A stretch of DNA of 42,823 nt from CBFHSD01 sp965658375 (GTDB lineage: Bacteria > Bacteroidota > Bacteroidia > Flavobacteriales_G > Salibacteraceae). Under the pieces are notes generated by a model that was given only the letters and a program-made list of their open reading frames with translations, was not told where the DNA came from and did not search any database. The stretch spans positions 1 through 42,823 of the forward strand of contig CBFHSD010000016.1 of assembly GCA_965658375.1 (NCBI GenBank). The letters run 5' to 3'. A program made the translations under genes and the position numbers. Each line of letters opens with the position of its first letter. Positions within the stretch are counted from its first letter, which is position 1. This document shows, piece by piece, positions 1 to 8,969 of this stretch.

Positions 1-106
1 AGAAACCATCAAAAATGATGGTAAGGTAAAGGTGGAACGCGTAAAGAAGAAGCCTTCATCCAACACTTCTGCTGATGATGAATATGTCGACTATGAAGAA
101 GTATAA
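1..106 (+). CDS. C-terminal end of a DUF4834-like small protein (partial)
   Basis: Only the last 34 codons are in the window, in the frame that starts at base 2 and ends with TAA at 104-106. The visible tail is hydrophilic, lysine-rich and then acidic, and ends in EYVDYEEV. Small Bacteroidota DUF4834 proteins (one membrane helix plus a charged tail) typically end in a similar YVDYEE motif and often sit just upstream of a YfhO gene, as here (16 bases before the YfhO start). The family call rests on that short motif and on context, so it is tentative. The close spacing suggests cotranscription with the next gene. Confidence 0.5.
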   Translation, partial: ETIKNDGKVKVERVKKKPSSNTSADDEYVDYEEV

Positions 107-122
107 ATCAAAGTTTTAAACT

Positions 123-2663
123 ATGTTCAAAAAAGCCCTTCCTTACATTGGTGTTGTCGCCTTTTTTGCGGCTATTAGCTTGATGTTTTTTCACCCACAA
201 CTCAAAGGAGAGAAATTAGCAACACATGACCAAAAGCAATGGAAAGGAGGTGCTCAAGAGAACAAAGAAATCAAAGAAGAAACGGGCGAGTTCCCGCTTT
301 GGAGCAATTCTATGTTTGCTGGAATGCCGGCCTATTATGTGTATTTTCCACAGCCAGATAACCTGATCAACACCTACATAAAACCCATTTTCACTTTGGG
401 TCTTGAGCGGCCAGCACTCTACATTGTTTGGGCGCTTTTATCGTTTTTCTTTTTAGCTTATGTGCTCAAAATTCCCTGGCCTATAGCCGTAATGGGGTCC
501 ATTGGCTATGCGTTCTCTACCTACACTTTTATTGTGTTAGAAGCAGGGCATTTTGCCAAAGTAGTAGCCTTGGGCTTTTTGCCAGCTTTGTTTGCAGGGG
601 CACTTTTAATAAAGCAGAAAAAGTACTTATTGGGTTTTACAGTAACAGGCTTGTTGATGTCTTTTGAGATTACGGCCAATCACCCGCAGATGACTTATTA
701 CTTCTTCATCTTCTTCTTGGCGATTTACTTTTTATTAGAGTTGATTGAGCAAGTGAAGAAAAAAGAAACAAAAGCGTTCTTTGTTTGGGCTGGATTATTT
801 GCTGGAGCCGTTGTGCTTGGTGTGTTGCCATCTTCTACTCAGCTGTTAACCACACAGGAGTACACCCCTTATTCAACAAGAGGTCAATCTGAATTGACGG
901 CAAAAGCAGATCAAGCAGACCAAACCACCGGATTAGATCGCAGCTATATCAACATGTGGAGCAACGGCATAGATGAAACCTGGCAACTGCTTATTCCCAA
1001 TGCAAAAGGTGGAGCATCTGGAGCCATTTCTAACAACAAAAAAGCATTGGAGGCAGTAAACCCTAGGTTTAGACAAAACATGAGTGGCGTTGATTCCTAT
1101 TGGGGAGATCAACCATTTGTTGGAGGTCCAATGTATGCGGGTGCTGTAATCATGTTATTGTTTGTTTTAGGACTTTTTGTCCTTGATGGAACCCTTAAAA
1201 ATGCAATCATTATTTCTAGTGTATTTACAGTTGTTTTAAGTTGGGGCGGGAATTTCTCTGGTTTTACAGATTTGTTTGTAGATTATTTTCCGATGTACAA
1301 CAAGTTTAGAGCAGTAGCTTCTATTCAAACGGTAGCCTTATTTGCCATTCCTTTATTGGCAACATTAGCACTTTACAAACTGATTACAGAAAAAGAGTTG
1401 CTCAAGCAGCCGCTTGTGATTTTTGGGAAGAAAACAAAGTATACCAATGCAATGGCCTTGTATGCTTCTTTCATTTTAACTGGCGGTATTGCTGCCATTT
1501 TTGGAATAGCACCAGACGTGTTCTTTGACTTTTATAAATCTGGAGAATTACAGAATTTAACTTCTCAATTAAAAAGTGCTGGTTTTAATGCCGCTCAAAC
1601 AGATGGGTTTTTAGAAGCTGTTGAAACTGCAAGAAGAACACTTTTTACAGCAGATGCTTGGAGAACCTTCGGATTAACTGCTGTTGCATTGCTTATTTTG
1701 GTGGTGTTCTCAAGAGGGTCTATCAAAGGAAACATGGCTGCCATATCAATGGCAGTTTTAGTTTTACTAGATATGTGGTCGGTGAACCAGCGCTATGTTG
1801 ATGTAGAAGCGGCTTTTGAACCTGCCAAGAAGGTAGATGTGCCTTTTGTTGCATCTGCAGCAGACTTAGAAATACAGAAAGACCCTACACATTTTAGAGT
1901 GCTAAACGTGAGTGTAAGTACTTTCAACGAAACAGGAACCTCATTTTTCCATAATTCTATGGGAGGTTACAGTGGTGCTAAGTTGAAGAAGTATCAAGAA
2001 TTGGTAGATAATTACATTGGAAATGAGATTGGCCAAATCAAGCAAGGCATGCAACAGGTGCAATCATTTGAAGATGTTGGTAACCTTTTGCGCGATAAGC
2101 AAGTGTTGAATATGTTCAATACCAAATACATCATTTACAATCCTGGCGCACAACCATTAATGAATCAACAAGCTTTTGGCAATGCTTGGTTCGCGAAAAA
2201 TATAGCTTGGGTAGAAAGTGCAGATGATGAAATGGCCGGCTTAGGAAAGAATGATTTGAGGACTACTGCAGTGGTGAGAAGAGATCAAGAAGCTGTGCTT
2301 GGAGGAGAATCATCATACTCCGGTGAGGGAACCATTACATTGGCGCAATATGGTGTAGATGAAATGGTTTACAGCTCTAACTCAAGTGAAGATCAGTTGG
2401 CGGTATTTAGTGAAGTATGGTATCCTGAAGGATGGACGGCTTATATTGATGGAGAAGTAGCAGAGATTGCCCGAGTGAATTATACGCTAAGAGGCTTGAA
2501 AGTGCCTGCTGGTCAGCATGAGATTGTTTTTGAATTTGCACCATCAAGTTACGCAACAGGTGTTGGACTTGCTTATGCGGGTTCTGCCGTTTTATTGCTG
2601 TTGATCTTAGGGACTGTGTTTATGGAATATAAAAATGCACAGTCTTCAAAAGAAGCATCATAA
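123..2663 (+). CDS. YfhO-family multi-spanning membrane protein
   Basis: This 846-residue protein has the YfhO layout: one N-terminal membrane helix (about 7-24), an extracytoplasmic loop with the LWSNSMFAGMPAYY-type motif near residue 60, a block of about a dozen hydrophobic segments (100-560), a large C-terminal extracytoplasmic domain (about 570-810), and a last helix at 815-835. YfhO proteins resemble GT-C/PMT-type membrane glycosyltransferases and are linked in Gram-positives to glycosylation of surface polymers; the substrate in Bacteroidota is unknown. The stop overlaps the next start (TAATG at 2661-2665), which implies translational coupling with the MptE-like gene and places YfhO at the head of a surface-glycan gene set. 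The family is clear; the specific role is inference. Confidence 0.88.
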   Translation: MFKKALPYIGVVAFFAAISLMFFHPQLKGEKLATHDQKQWKGGAQENKEIKEETGEFPLWSNSMFAGMPAYYVYFPQPDNLINTYIKPIFTLGLERPALYIVWALLSFFFLAYVLKIPWPIAVMGSIGYAFSTYTFIVLEAGHFAKVVALGFLPALFAGALLIKQKKYLLGFTVTGLLMSFEITANHPQMTYYFFIFFLAIYFLLELIEQVKKKETKAFFVWAGLFAGAVVLGVLPSSTQLLTTQEYTPYSTRGQSELTAKADQADQTTGLDRSYINMWSNGIDETWQLLIPNAKGGASGAISNNKKALEAVNPRFRQNMSGVDSYWGDQPFVGGPMYAGAVIMLLFVLGLFVLDGTLKNAIIISSVFTVVLSWGGNFSGFTDLFVDYFPMYNKFRAVASIQTVALFAIPLLATLALYKLITEKELLKQPLVIFGKKTKYTNAMALYASFILTGGIAAIFGIAPDVFFDFYKSGELQNLTSQLKSAGFNAAQTDGFLEAVETARRTLFTADAWRTFGLTAVALLILVVFSRGSIKGNMAAISMAVLVLLDMWSVNQRYVDVEAAFEPAKKVDVPFVASAADLEIQKDPTHFRVLNVSVSTFNETGTSFFHNSMGGYSGAKLKKYQELVDNYIGNEIGQIKQGMQQVQSFEDVGNLLRDKQVLNMFNTKYIIYNPGAQPLMNQQAFGNAWFAKNIAWVESADDEMAGLGKNDLRTTAVVRRDQEAVLGGESSYSGEGTITLAQYGVDEMVYSSNSSEDQLAVFSEVWYPEGWTAYIDGEVAEIARVNYTLRGLKVPAGQHEIVFEFAPSSYATGVGLAYAGSAVLLLLILGTVFMEYKNAQSSKEAS

Positions 2664-3559
2664 TGGGTATTAAATCTTGGGGCTATTGGTTGGGTTTTGA
2701 TGTGATGAAACAATGGCGAAAAGCGATTGAATATCACAGTCAACTTAGCAAACGCCATTTACCAACCCACAAGAACTTTCTAGAGAACTACAATAGAAAA
2801 TCGGATACATTATTCATCTTGGGAAATGGATATTCGATTACAGAGCTGAAAGAAAGTGATTGGGATAGTGTAAAGCAAAACGACTCTACTGGAGTGAATG
2901 GTAGTATTTATCACCCTTTTGTTCCAGATTTTTATATGTATGAGCCCGCTGTTACAGAGCGTCAACATGACTTTTTTCTTCAAACCATGGAGAAGCGTAG
3001 AGGTGAATACCAACATGTTCCAATGCTCATTCATTACCCTCATTCCATAGCAAGAAAAAGAGATTTTTCGAGTTTGAAATCTTGGGCTCCTATTTTTTAC
3101 AACGTACCTGTCCAAGTGAATACACCAAATTTGGGGATATTGAAACGGTCGATTCGGTGGTTTCTTTCATCAAAAAACACAGAGTATTACCAAATGCATC
3201 ATGCGGCTTCCATTTCTTACATTGCTATGATGGGGGCACTTATGGGCTTTAAGAACATCGTGTTTTTGGGAGTAGACTTGAATGATAGTCGCTATTTCTT
3301 TCATGCAGAAGATTTGACAAAATTGGAAGAAGAGTATCGCCCGATACACGATGAAATAGTGAACGACATACAAAAACGATCGAGCTCTAGTGTGCATCCA
3401 ACAGCAGATAAGAAGTCGGTTGGAAAATACGGGTGTATACCTATTGTAGATTATTTTAAAGTGTTAAAAGAGGAATTTATTAAGAAAGGCATTGAACTGT
3501 ATACAGGCAATCCGAAATCGCGATTGACTGAAGTGATGGATGTTTGGAAGTTTTCTTGA
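2663..3559 (+). CDS. MptE/DUF115-like or GT42-like Rossmann protein, probable glycan enzyme
   Basis: This 298-residue soluble protein has an N-terminal nucleotide-binding-like motif, LFILGNGYSITEL (about residues 50-62). A later segment of the form SISYIAMMGALMGFKNIVFLGVDL (positions near 183-206) ends in an LGVDL strand. This GNGxS plus GxxxIxLxGxD arrangement is shared by DUF115/6-hydroxymethylpterin diphosphokinase MptE-like proteins, by motility accessory factors, and by GT42 sialyltransferases of the Cst type. A histidine followed by a lysine-rich loop and a VDYFKVLKEEF helix follows, as in those families. No membrane segment or signal peptide is visible. It is coupled to the YfhO gene by a 1-base stop/start overlap and sits next to a sulfotransferase, so a role in surface-glycan assembly is likely. 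The exact reaction cannot be named. Confidence 0.6.
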   Translation: MGIKSWGYWLGFDVMKQWRKAIEYHSQLSKRHLPTHKNFLENYNRKSDTLFILGNGYSITELKESDWDSVKQNDSTGVNGSIYHPFVPDFYMYEPAVTERQHDFFLQTMEKRRGEYQHVPMLIHYPHSIARKRDFSSLKSWAPIFYNVPVQVNTPNLGILKRSIRWFLSSKNTEYYQMHHAASISYIAMMGALMGFKNIVFLGVDLNDSRYFFHAEDLTKLEEEYRPIHDEIVNDIQKRSSSSVHPTADKKSVGKYGCIPIVDYFKVLKEEFIKKGIELYTGNPKSRLTEVMDVWKFS

Positions 3560-3560
3560 T

Positions 3561-4418
3561 ATGGTAAACCTTACAGTACATATCGGCTTCCCCAAAACGG
3601 GTACTACATCGCTTCAAAATCATGTTTTTCCAGCACTTAAGAACTACCGATATCTTGATTATTTTGAGTGTGTTGAGCTATTTTCTGATTTGCAATTTGC
3701 TGATGATTTGGCCTTTGATCCAGAGCAGTTAAAATCAAAATTGGAAGCATTTCAAGAGCAGTCGGGAAAACCGTTGTTTGCGAGTCTTGAAAGTTTAGTG
3801 GGCTACTTGTTTCACCCAAGTGCATTCAATAGAACACGGAATATTCAAAGACTCTTAATGGTTGCTGATGAGCTCCGATTGGTTGTAAGCACTCGAAATA
3901 CAGTGGATTTGATGGATGCCGTTTATCGGCAGTATGTTCAAAAAGGGGGAGTATTGAAGCCTAAAGATTTGTTCGTAGATCACTTTGCTTATGACAGTCA
4001 CCAAAAGGTTCACCTCAGTTTCTTTGAGCAGGAAAAGTTCATTCAATGGATTAAAACCCTCAATGAGTTAAGAGGGTTATTGGTGTTAAAATTCGAAGAT
4101 CTCAAGAATGATGTGGCTCAAACCAATGCGTCTTTGTCTAACTTTTTAGGGGAAGAAATCAAAGTGCACAATGCGCCTAGCGCTAACGTGTCTCTCTCCA
4201 ATGCAAGTCTGAGCGTGTTGAGGAGCCTCAATTATTTTTCTAGCACTTTTCTTAGGCCACTTTCTTCAAAGAGCATTCTCTTGAACGGACACAAGATGCG
4301 CTATGGTGTGCAAGATTACATAGATCCTATTTTCAGGAAGCTCGGTGCTAAGAAGCACAACTATATCAAGCGAGATAATGTCTTATTTCAAAAAGCAAAG
4401 GCCTTTTTAAATCTCTAA
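3561..4418 (+). CDS. PAPS-dependent sulfotransferase
   Basis: This 285-residue protein opens with beta1 and the 5'-phosphosulfate loop IGFPKTGTTSLQ (about 6-17), the hallmark of PAPS sulfotransferases. A 3'-phosphate-binding strand-helix, RLVVSTRNTVDLMDAVYRQY, follows near residues 108-127, with the conserved Ser/Arg pair. The family transfers sulfate from PAPS to carbohydrate or lipid hydroxyls. An ATG at 3540 is possible but would overlap the previous gene and add seven non-conserved residues. The ATG at 3561, one base after the preceding TGA, starts directly at the conserved fold and is preferred. The 3' end overlaps the convergent flippase gene by four bases. The acceptor is unknown; glycan neighbours suggest an exported polysaccharide or lipid-linked oligosaccharide. 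Confidence 0.8.
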   Translation: MVNLTVHIGFPKTGTTSLQNHVFPALKNYRYLDYFECVELFSDLQFADDLAFDPEQLKSKLEAFQEQSGKPLFASLESLVGYLFHPSAFNRTRNIQRLLMVADELRLVVSTRNTVDLMDAVYRQYVQKGGVLKPKDLFVDHFAYDSHQKVHLSFFEQEKFIQWIKTLNELRGLLVLKFEDLKNDVAQTNASLSNFLGEEIKVHNAPSANVSLSNASLSVLRSLNYFSSTFLRPLSSKSILLNGHKMRYGVQDYIDPIFRKLGAKKHNYIKRDNVLFQKAKAFLNL

Positions 4419-5896
4419 ACGAATTTCTTTAGGATAGGGATTTTGGTGATTAATGCAATAATGTCAGCGCTCAATCTGGATTTGATCAATACGATTAAAA
4501 ATAACAGACTAAACAAAGCCGAGATTATAAAACTATACGTCACAGAATCGAGTGCAAAACTTAAGGAAGTGAATGGAAGTGCAAGACAGGTTAAGAAAAC
4601 CAGAGATCTTTTTAAATTTTTACTCCAAGGATAAATTTTGAGCTTGAGATGCAAAACAACTAAGCCTGAAATATTGTAAATAAATGAGCTTACCATGGTT
4701 GCGAAAGCTGCACCTGATAATCCAAAGTAACTAATGCCAAAGTAATTGGTGACTACTAAAAGGAGGATGAAGAGAAAAGTCAAATACGAGTTGTAACTGT
4801 AGTATTCACTGGTAGCAATAATTTTCGCTTTTATTCCTGTGCCCAATCGGAATATATATCCGGCTCCAACAAATGGTATAATCCAAAACCCTGAAGTGAA
4901 ATCTTCTCCTAATAGTTTAAGTATTACAGGTAGTCCAATTAGGAGATTGAAGAAAATAAACCCCCCTGTTATAAACTGATTGTTAGCGCTTTTTTGGTAG
5001 ACTTCTTTAACCCTTTGAATGTTGTTAGAATTGAATGCTTCTGATAGTATCGGTCCGCTAATTTTCAAGAGAGATTTTGAAGGTATCAGCATGATGGAAG
5101 CCATGTAGAAGTAGGTGGAATATACTCCAACTCCTGCGTCTCCAATCATTTTTCCAATCATAAGGGTATCAATCATTATCACAGCAATTTGACTAATACT
5201 TGACAGCCAGTTGAAGCCAGATAATCTTATGAATTCTGACTTCTTTACTTTTTTCCAGATCGAGATTTTTGTAGAAAGAAAAAATTGCTTTTGGCTCACC
5301 AAAAAGGCAACGAGTAGGAGTAGCACAATGAATTCGTTGAGCCATAGCCCCTTCATAAATCCGCTGTAAGAGAGAACGTTGAATATTAATAAAAGAAGGA
5401 AGCCAATAAAACCAATTCTGAAAACAAAGTCTCGAAGAAAAACTCCAATGGTAGATTGCTTTAAAGCGGTGGCGTAGGCATCAAACAAATTGAAAAATAT
5501 AAGTACAATGGTGAAGGGTAGAATGAGGTAAATGTATTCTCCAAAAATCTCTGATTTTTCAATGTCGTCTAAGAAGAGGACATTTTTAGTCAAAGAAAAG
5601 AGCACAACAAACAATACAGAGGCAATGAGACCTCCAAAGACAGCCACATTTAAGAAGCCAAAATGGCGGTCGGTGAGAGAATCAATCTTCGGAAATATGC
5701 GGATTGTTGTCAGCGGGATTCCAAACAATAATAGGTTGCTAAAAAGTCTGCTATAATTCTGAATGAGTCTGATATTCCCTATTTCTGCCGTGCTGAGAAA
5801 CTCTGGAAGAAGATGTATGGTTGTAACATATCCAATTAAGACTCCGAGATAAGAGTATATACTGGATTTTATTGTTTGTTTTGCCAAAAGACTCAC
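4415..5896 (-). CDS. Wzx/MATE-like oligosaccharide flippase
   Basis: This 493-residue integral membrane protein has about 12-14 hydrophobic segments and the N-terminal pattern of polysaccharide_synt/Wzx proteins (a short basic-polar start, a glycine-rich first helix, and a charged residue set around FLSTAEIGNIRLIQNYSR). Such proteins flip undecaprenyl-linked repeat units across the inner membrane. The start is GTG at 5896; in the same frame a TGA lies two codons upstream, so no ATG is available. Its start lies 33 bases from that of a divergent sulfotransferase and its 3' end overlaps another sulfotransferase, so the flippase is bracketed by sulfation enzymes. It could act on a sulfated repeat unit (inference). 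Confidence 0.85.
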   Translation of the reverse strand: MSLLAKQTIKSSIYSYLGVLIGYVTTIHLLPEFLSTAEIGNIRLIQNYSRLFSNLLLFGIPLTTIRIFPKIDSLTDRHFGFLNVAVFGGLIASVLFVVLFSLTKNVLFLDDIEKSEIFGEYIYLILPFTIVLIFFNLFDAYATALKQSTIGVFLRDFVFRIGFIGFLLLLIFNVLSYSGFMKGLWLNEFIVLLLLVAFLVSQKQFFLSTKISIWKKVKKSEFIRLSGFNWLSSISQIAVIMIDTLMIGKMIGDAGVGVYSTYFYMASIMLIPSKSLLKISGPILSEAFNSNNIQRVKEVYQKSANNQFITGGFIFFNLLIGLPVILKLLGEDFTSGFWIIPFVGAGYIFRLGTGIKAKIIATSEYYSYNSYLTFLFILLLVVTNYFGISYFGLSGAAFATMVSSFIYNISGLVVLHLKLKIYPWSKNLKRSLVFLTCLALPFTSLSFALDSVTYSFIISALFSLLFLIVLIKSRLSADIIALITKIPILKKFV

Positions 5897-5929
5897 ACTT
5901 CAATATTAGATAAAAGCATTGTAGACTAT

Positions 5930-6769
5930 ATGAGCAAGCTGATTTATTTTCATGTGGGAACACTGAAAACAGGAACCACTACTATACAGAAGGTTATGAA
6001 AGATGATCCAAGAATTGAATTGAGTCTTCATTCTAGGTGGTACAATACTGCAAATTATAGTAAGAAGCCTGATAGAGTTTTTACGAATGATACTGCTGAA
6101 GTTTGGATTGAATCTGATGAGAATATTGCTCGAGGAATAGAAGAAAAAATCGGATTACAAAAGTCTTTAGCTCGTATAAAGAAAGACTTTCCTGAAGCAC
6201 ATATTGTTTATACTATTCGTGATCAATTTTCAGCAATTAATTCGATGTACAAGCATTTTATAAGACATACTTTTTCATCTATGTCTTTAACTGAGTTTTT
6301 ACAAAGTGATTACGGCAAATCTTACCTCGAGACCCTTTATTTTGATCAGGTGTATGAAACGATTGCTGAAGAATATGATCCATCTGCAATTCACTTTTTC
6401 GATGCGAATTCATTATTTAAGCATCCTGAGCGTTTTATAATAGGATTTTATAAAGAGCTGTTTGGATTTGAGCCGGTAGAAAATTTCAAGATGGTCTTTG
6501 AGAATAAAGGATTTTCAAGCAGTGATGCCGCGGTGAAAAAGTGGTTGAACTCATTTGTTTTATGGAAGAATGAAGGAATAGCGAGAACCCCAGAGTTAAA
6601 GGTTTCGGAGGCATTAACTCGTAAACTTGCACAATTCAAAAAAGCCCCGCCATTAGAAAAGGTAGAAAACCTTCCTATTTATCAAGAACTTTTGGGGCGT
6701 TTTAGAAAGTCAAATGAATTTTTAAGACTAAAGTTCGGGGATAATTTCTTGAATTCGAAATACGTTTGA
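5930..6769 (+). CDS. PAPS-dependent sulfotransferase, second copy
   Basis: This 279-residue protein has the PAPS 5'-phosphosulfate loop HVGTLKTGTTTIQ (about 8-20) and a 3'-phosphate-binding motif HIVYTIRDQFSAINSMYKHF (near 95-114) with Arg and Ser in the expected places. The ATG at 5930 is chosen because conservation begins immediately after it; an upstream in-frame ATG at 5876 lies inside the divergent flippase gene. It shares only the motifs with the first sulfotransferase at 3561, so the pair is not a recent duplication and may modify different positions or acceptors. It is convergent with and abuts a GT2 gene at 6770. Role in surface-glycan sulfation is inferred from context and from the PAPS operon about 6 kb downstream. 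Confidence 0.8.
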   Translation: MSKLIYFHVGTLKTGTTTIQKVMKDDPRIELSLHSRWYNTANYSKKPDRVFTNDTAEVWIESDENIARGIEEKIGLQKSLARIKKDFPEAHIVYTIRDQFSAINSMYKHFIRHTFSSMSLTEFLQSDYGKSYLETLYFDQVYETIAEEYDPSAIHFFDANSLFKHPERFIIGFYKELFGFEPVENFKMVFENKGFSSSDAAVKKWLNSFVLWKNEGIARTPELKVSEALTRKLAQFKKAPPLEKVENLPIYQELLGRFRKSNEFLRLKFGDNFLNSKYV

Positions 6770-7681
6770 TTAACCACTCACCAATCCCCGTAAAACCCAA
6801 TACCTAAATCGCACAATGGTGTTCGCTTTGATTGATTTTCCTTCTAACATGTATTTGAACCATAATGCCACAGAAGCAGCAGATTTTACAATTTCCTGAA
6901 ACACTTTAAAAATGATTTCTGATGTTCCTTCCTTGGTGATTCTTTTTCGCTCACTGGTTCCCACACCAATGGCCTGACCTTTCACATACTCCATGGTAGT
7001 TCTGGATGGGGGTATGACATGATCTACTTGAACTTTGGGAGCATACATTACTTTGGCACCTCCGCGTTGCGCCCTAAGAATCATGTCTTTCTCGTCTCCA
7101 CCCTCCAAGCCAGATGCTCTTCTTCCTAATGTGACGTCAAAAACACCATGCTCTTTAAAAACTTCAGATCGGTAGGCCATATTGGCTCCTATTGGGAATT
7201 TTCTTTTAGCAAACTCTTTGGCTTCATCGCCCATATCTAGCGCTGCAACTAAGGTCAGTAAGTACTTGCTCATCCATTTGGGAGTTTCGCCTTCGGTGTA
7301 GATGGGATGTATTCTTCCGCCTATGGCAGCCACGTCTTCATTCGTTTCGAAAAATGAAATTACCTGTTCGCAGTAGTCTGGGTAAATGAAGGCATCATCA
7401 TCAATAAATGCGAGGTAGGTTCCTTTGCTTTCTTCAATCCCTCTGTTCCTGGCATAAGTGTGACCCTGGTTCATTTCTAAACAATAGCCCATCGAAATTT
7501 CGGGATGCTTTTCTTTCCAGCTTAAAGCAATTTCCTCGGTATTGTCAGGACTATTGTTGTTCACGAATATGATCTCGAAATCTGAAGCTGGAATACTTTG
7601 CTTCAGGAAACTGTCTAAGTTTTGTGTGATGAACTCAGCTCTATTATAAGTGCAAACAATGACGGATATCTTAGGACTCAT
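6770..7681 (-). CDS. GT2-family (GT-A fold) glycosyltransferase
   Basis: This 303-residue protein starts with the GT2 signature KISVIVCTYNRAEF. It has the metal-binding DDD motif in AFIDDDAFIYPDY (about 92-104), and a later GGDEKDMILRAQ stretch that corresponds to the acidic catalytic-base region. GT2 enzymes transfer a sugar from a nucleotide donor; donor and acceptor are not readable here. An upstream TTG at 7690 exists, but the ATG at 7681 directly precedes the conserved first strand. The gene is the last of a minus-strand run (DUF4783, nadC, yihY, barrel, this gene), 28 bases after the barrel gene. A hydrophobic segment near the C-terminus (about 265-285) could associate with the membrane. 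Confidence 0.85.
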   Translation of the reverse strand: MSPKISVIVCTYNRAEFITQNLDSFLKQSIPASDFEIIFVNNNSPDNTEEIALSWKEKHPEISMGYCLEMNQGHTYARNRGIEESKGTYLAFIDDDAFIYPDYCEQVISFFETNEDVAAIGGRIHPIYTEGETPKWMSKYLLTLVAALDMGDEAKEFAKRKFPIGANMAYRSEVFKEHGVFDVTLGRRASGLEGGDEKDMILRAQRGGAKVMYAPKVQVDHVIPPSRTTMEYVKGQAIGVGTSERKRITKEGTSEIIFKVFQEIVKSAASVALWFKYMLEGKSIKANTIVRFRYWVLRGLVSG

Positions 7682-7709
7682 GAACCACAATTTGAGAGTG
7701 CAAATCTAA

Positions 7710-8969
7710 TTATAAGAGAATGCCGAAACCAAAAGCTGTTCTGAATTCAAAATGAGAATTCTGAGAGGGAACCTCATTCACCCAGAAAGGAATATCCAAT
7801 CTGAAATAGCTTTGTTTTAATCCTGAGTATTTACCCCATTTCTTGACATCCAAACGCATGCCTATTCCCACATCTGCTCTTAATGGAGATATGCCAGAAA
7901 GGTCTAAGAATTCATCCGTATAACTCAACTGACCGATGTCCGCAAAGAAGTAAGAACGTAAGCGAAGAAAGTCAGATTTGAAATCGGTAGTAGAAATCCA
8001 TTTATTGAAATCTATTTCCGCATTGACTGCCCAGCCAGAGTTTCCTCTGTAACCCGAGCTCGCATAGTTGGAATTGAGTTCTATGGGAGCCGTATAATTA
8101 GCGAATCCTCTTAGGAAAAGCCCTCCTTCAATTGCAAATCCGTGGTTTTGCGTATTTCCAAAACTGGCTTGTTCTCCAATTCTAGCTTGAGTGTATGGGT
8201 TAGATTCTAACTGTTCTGGATTGGCTCCGGCTAAGTACAATTGGCTTTCAACTGGGGTTTCTGCACTTCCATATCTCCCATAAGCTCTAATTCTAAGCTC
8301 ACTTTTCTTTTTAGTCAAAGTAGTTTGGAAGCGATTTTCAACCTCAATAAAGAAGTAGTCATTTTGGCTGGTAAAACCATTTAAAAAGCCGTAGCGAGCC
8401 GCCAAAGTGGTTTGGTTTTCATACTTGTCGTCATCAATTTGTTTGGTAACACAAGCAAAAAGGGAAGAGTTCCAAGCATCTTGCTCATAAGAATTAGCGA
8501 ACCAGGTGTAGTTAAGCGAGCTGCTCGTTTTTCTGTTCCAGGTTTGCACTCCGAAGTTGAGCCTTAGGTTATCAAATATGAAAGTGCTTGCAGAGAGCTT
8601 GTATTTTAACAGCCCATTTGCCGATTGGATAAACACCTCTTGTTTCCATTTGCCAAACAGAGTGGAGTATTGAGCTGTTAATTGCACTTTTTGTTGTTCT
8701 CCTTCTAGCACTTCGGGAGTATTGTTTTGTAGCATCCCTGTTGCATACCAAGCGGCTAGGTTAAATTCATGCTTCTCAGATATAGATTGACTATTGAGTT
8801 TCAAACCTAATTTTATTCCATCGAAGCCATTGTACCAAAGGTCTGGTCTCCATTGAATAGAATAATCTGCTGAGGGTTCTCTCTGAAGGTCATCTAAAGA
8901 GAAAGACGTGGATTGACCAAATCCATAGTAGGCTATAAGTGTAAACAGGGCAAGGAGGCTATTTTTCAT
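7710..8969 (-). CDS. Outer-membrane beta-barrel protein, uncharacterised
   Basis: This 419-residue protein has a Sec signal peptide (MKNSLLALFTLIAYYGFGQ, cleavage after about residue 18). Alternating polar and aromatic strands then run to the end, with a C-terminal beta-signal-like finish (FRTAFGFGILL). Segments such as LWYNGFDGIKLGLKLN and the repeated turn-rich barrel strands recall the surface-antigen/D15-like barrels found at the C-termini of some Bacteroidota M1-type peptidases, here without any peptidase domain. It overlaps the YihY gene by 11 bases and is therefore part of the same operon. Its place next to a glycosyltransferase does not prove a glycan role. Function unknown. Confidence 0.6.
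   Translation of the reverse strand: MKNSLLALFTLIAYYGFGQSTSFSLDDLQREPSADYSIQWRPDLWYNGFDGIKLGLKLNSQSISEKHEFNLAAWYATGMLQNNTPEVLEGEQQKVQLTAQYSTLFGKWKQEVFIQSANGLLKYKLSASTFIFDNLRLNFGVQTWNRKTSSSLNYTWFANSYEQDAWNSSLFACVTKQIDDDKYENQTTLAARYGFLNGFTSQNDYFFIEVENRFQTTLTKKKSELRIRAYGRYGSAETPVESQLYLAGANPEQLESNPYTQARIGEQASFGNTQNHGFAIEGGLFLRGFANYTAPIELNSNYASSGYRGNSGWAVNAEIDFNKWISTTDFKSDFLRLRSYFFADIGQLSYTDEFLDLSGISPLRADVGIGMRLDVKKWGKYSGLKQSYFRLDIPFWVNEVPSQNSHFEFRTAFGFGILL

Noticed and set aside
3561..6769. Sulfonolipid (capnine) synthesis as the purpose of the sulfur genes
   Set aside because: Bacteroidota sulfonolipids are built from cysteate-type precursors by other enzymes; PAPS sulfotransferases make sulfate esters, so the genes here do not support that pathway.
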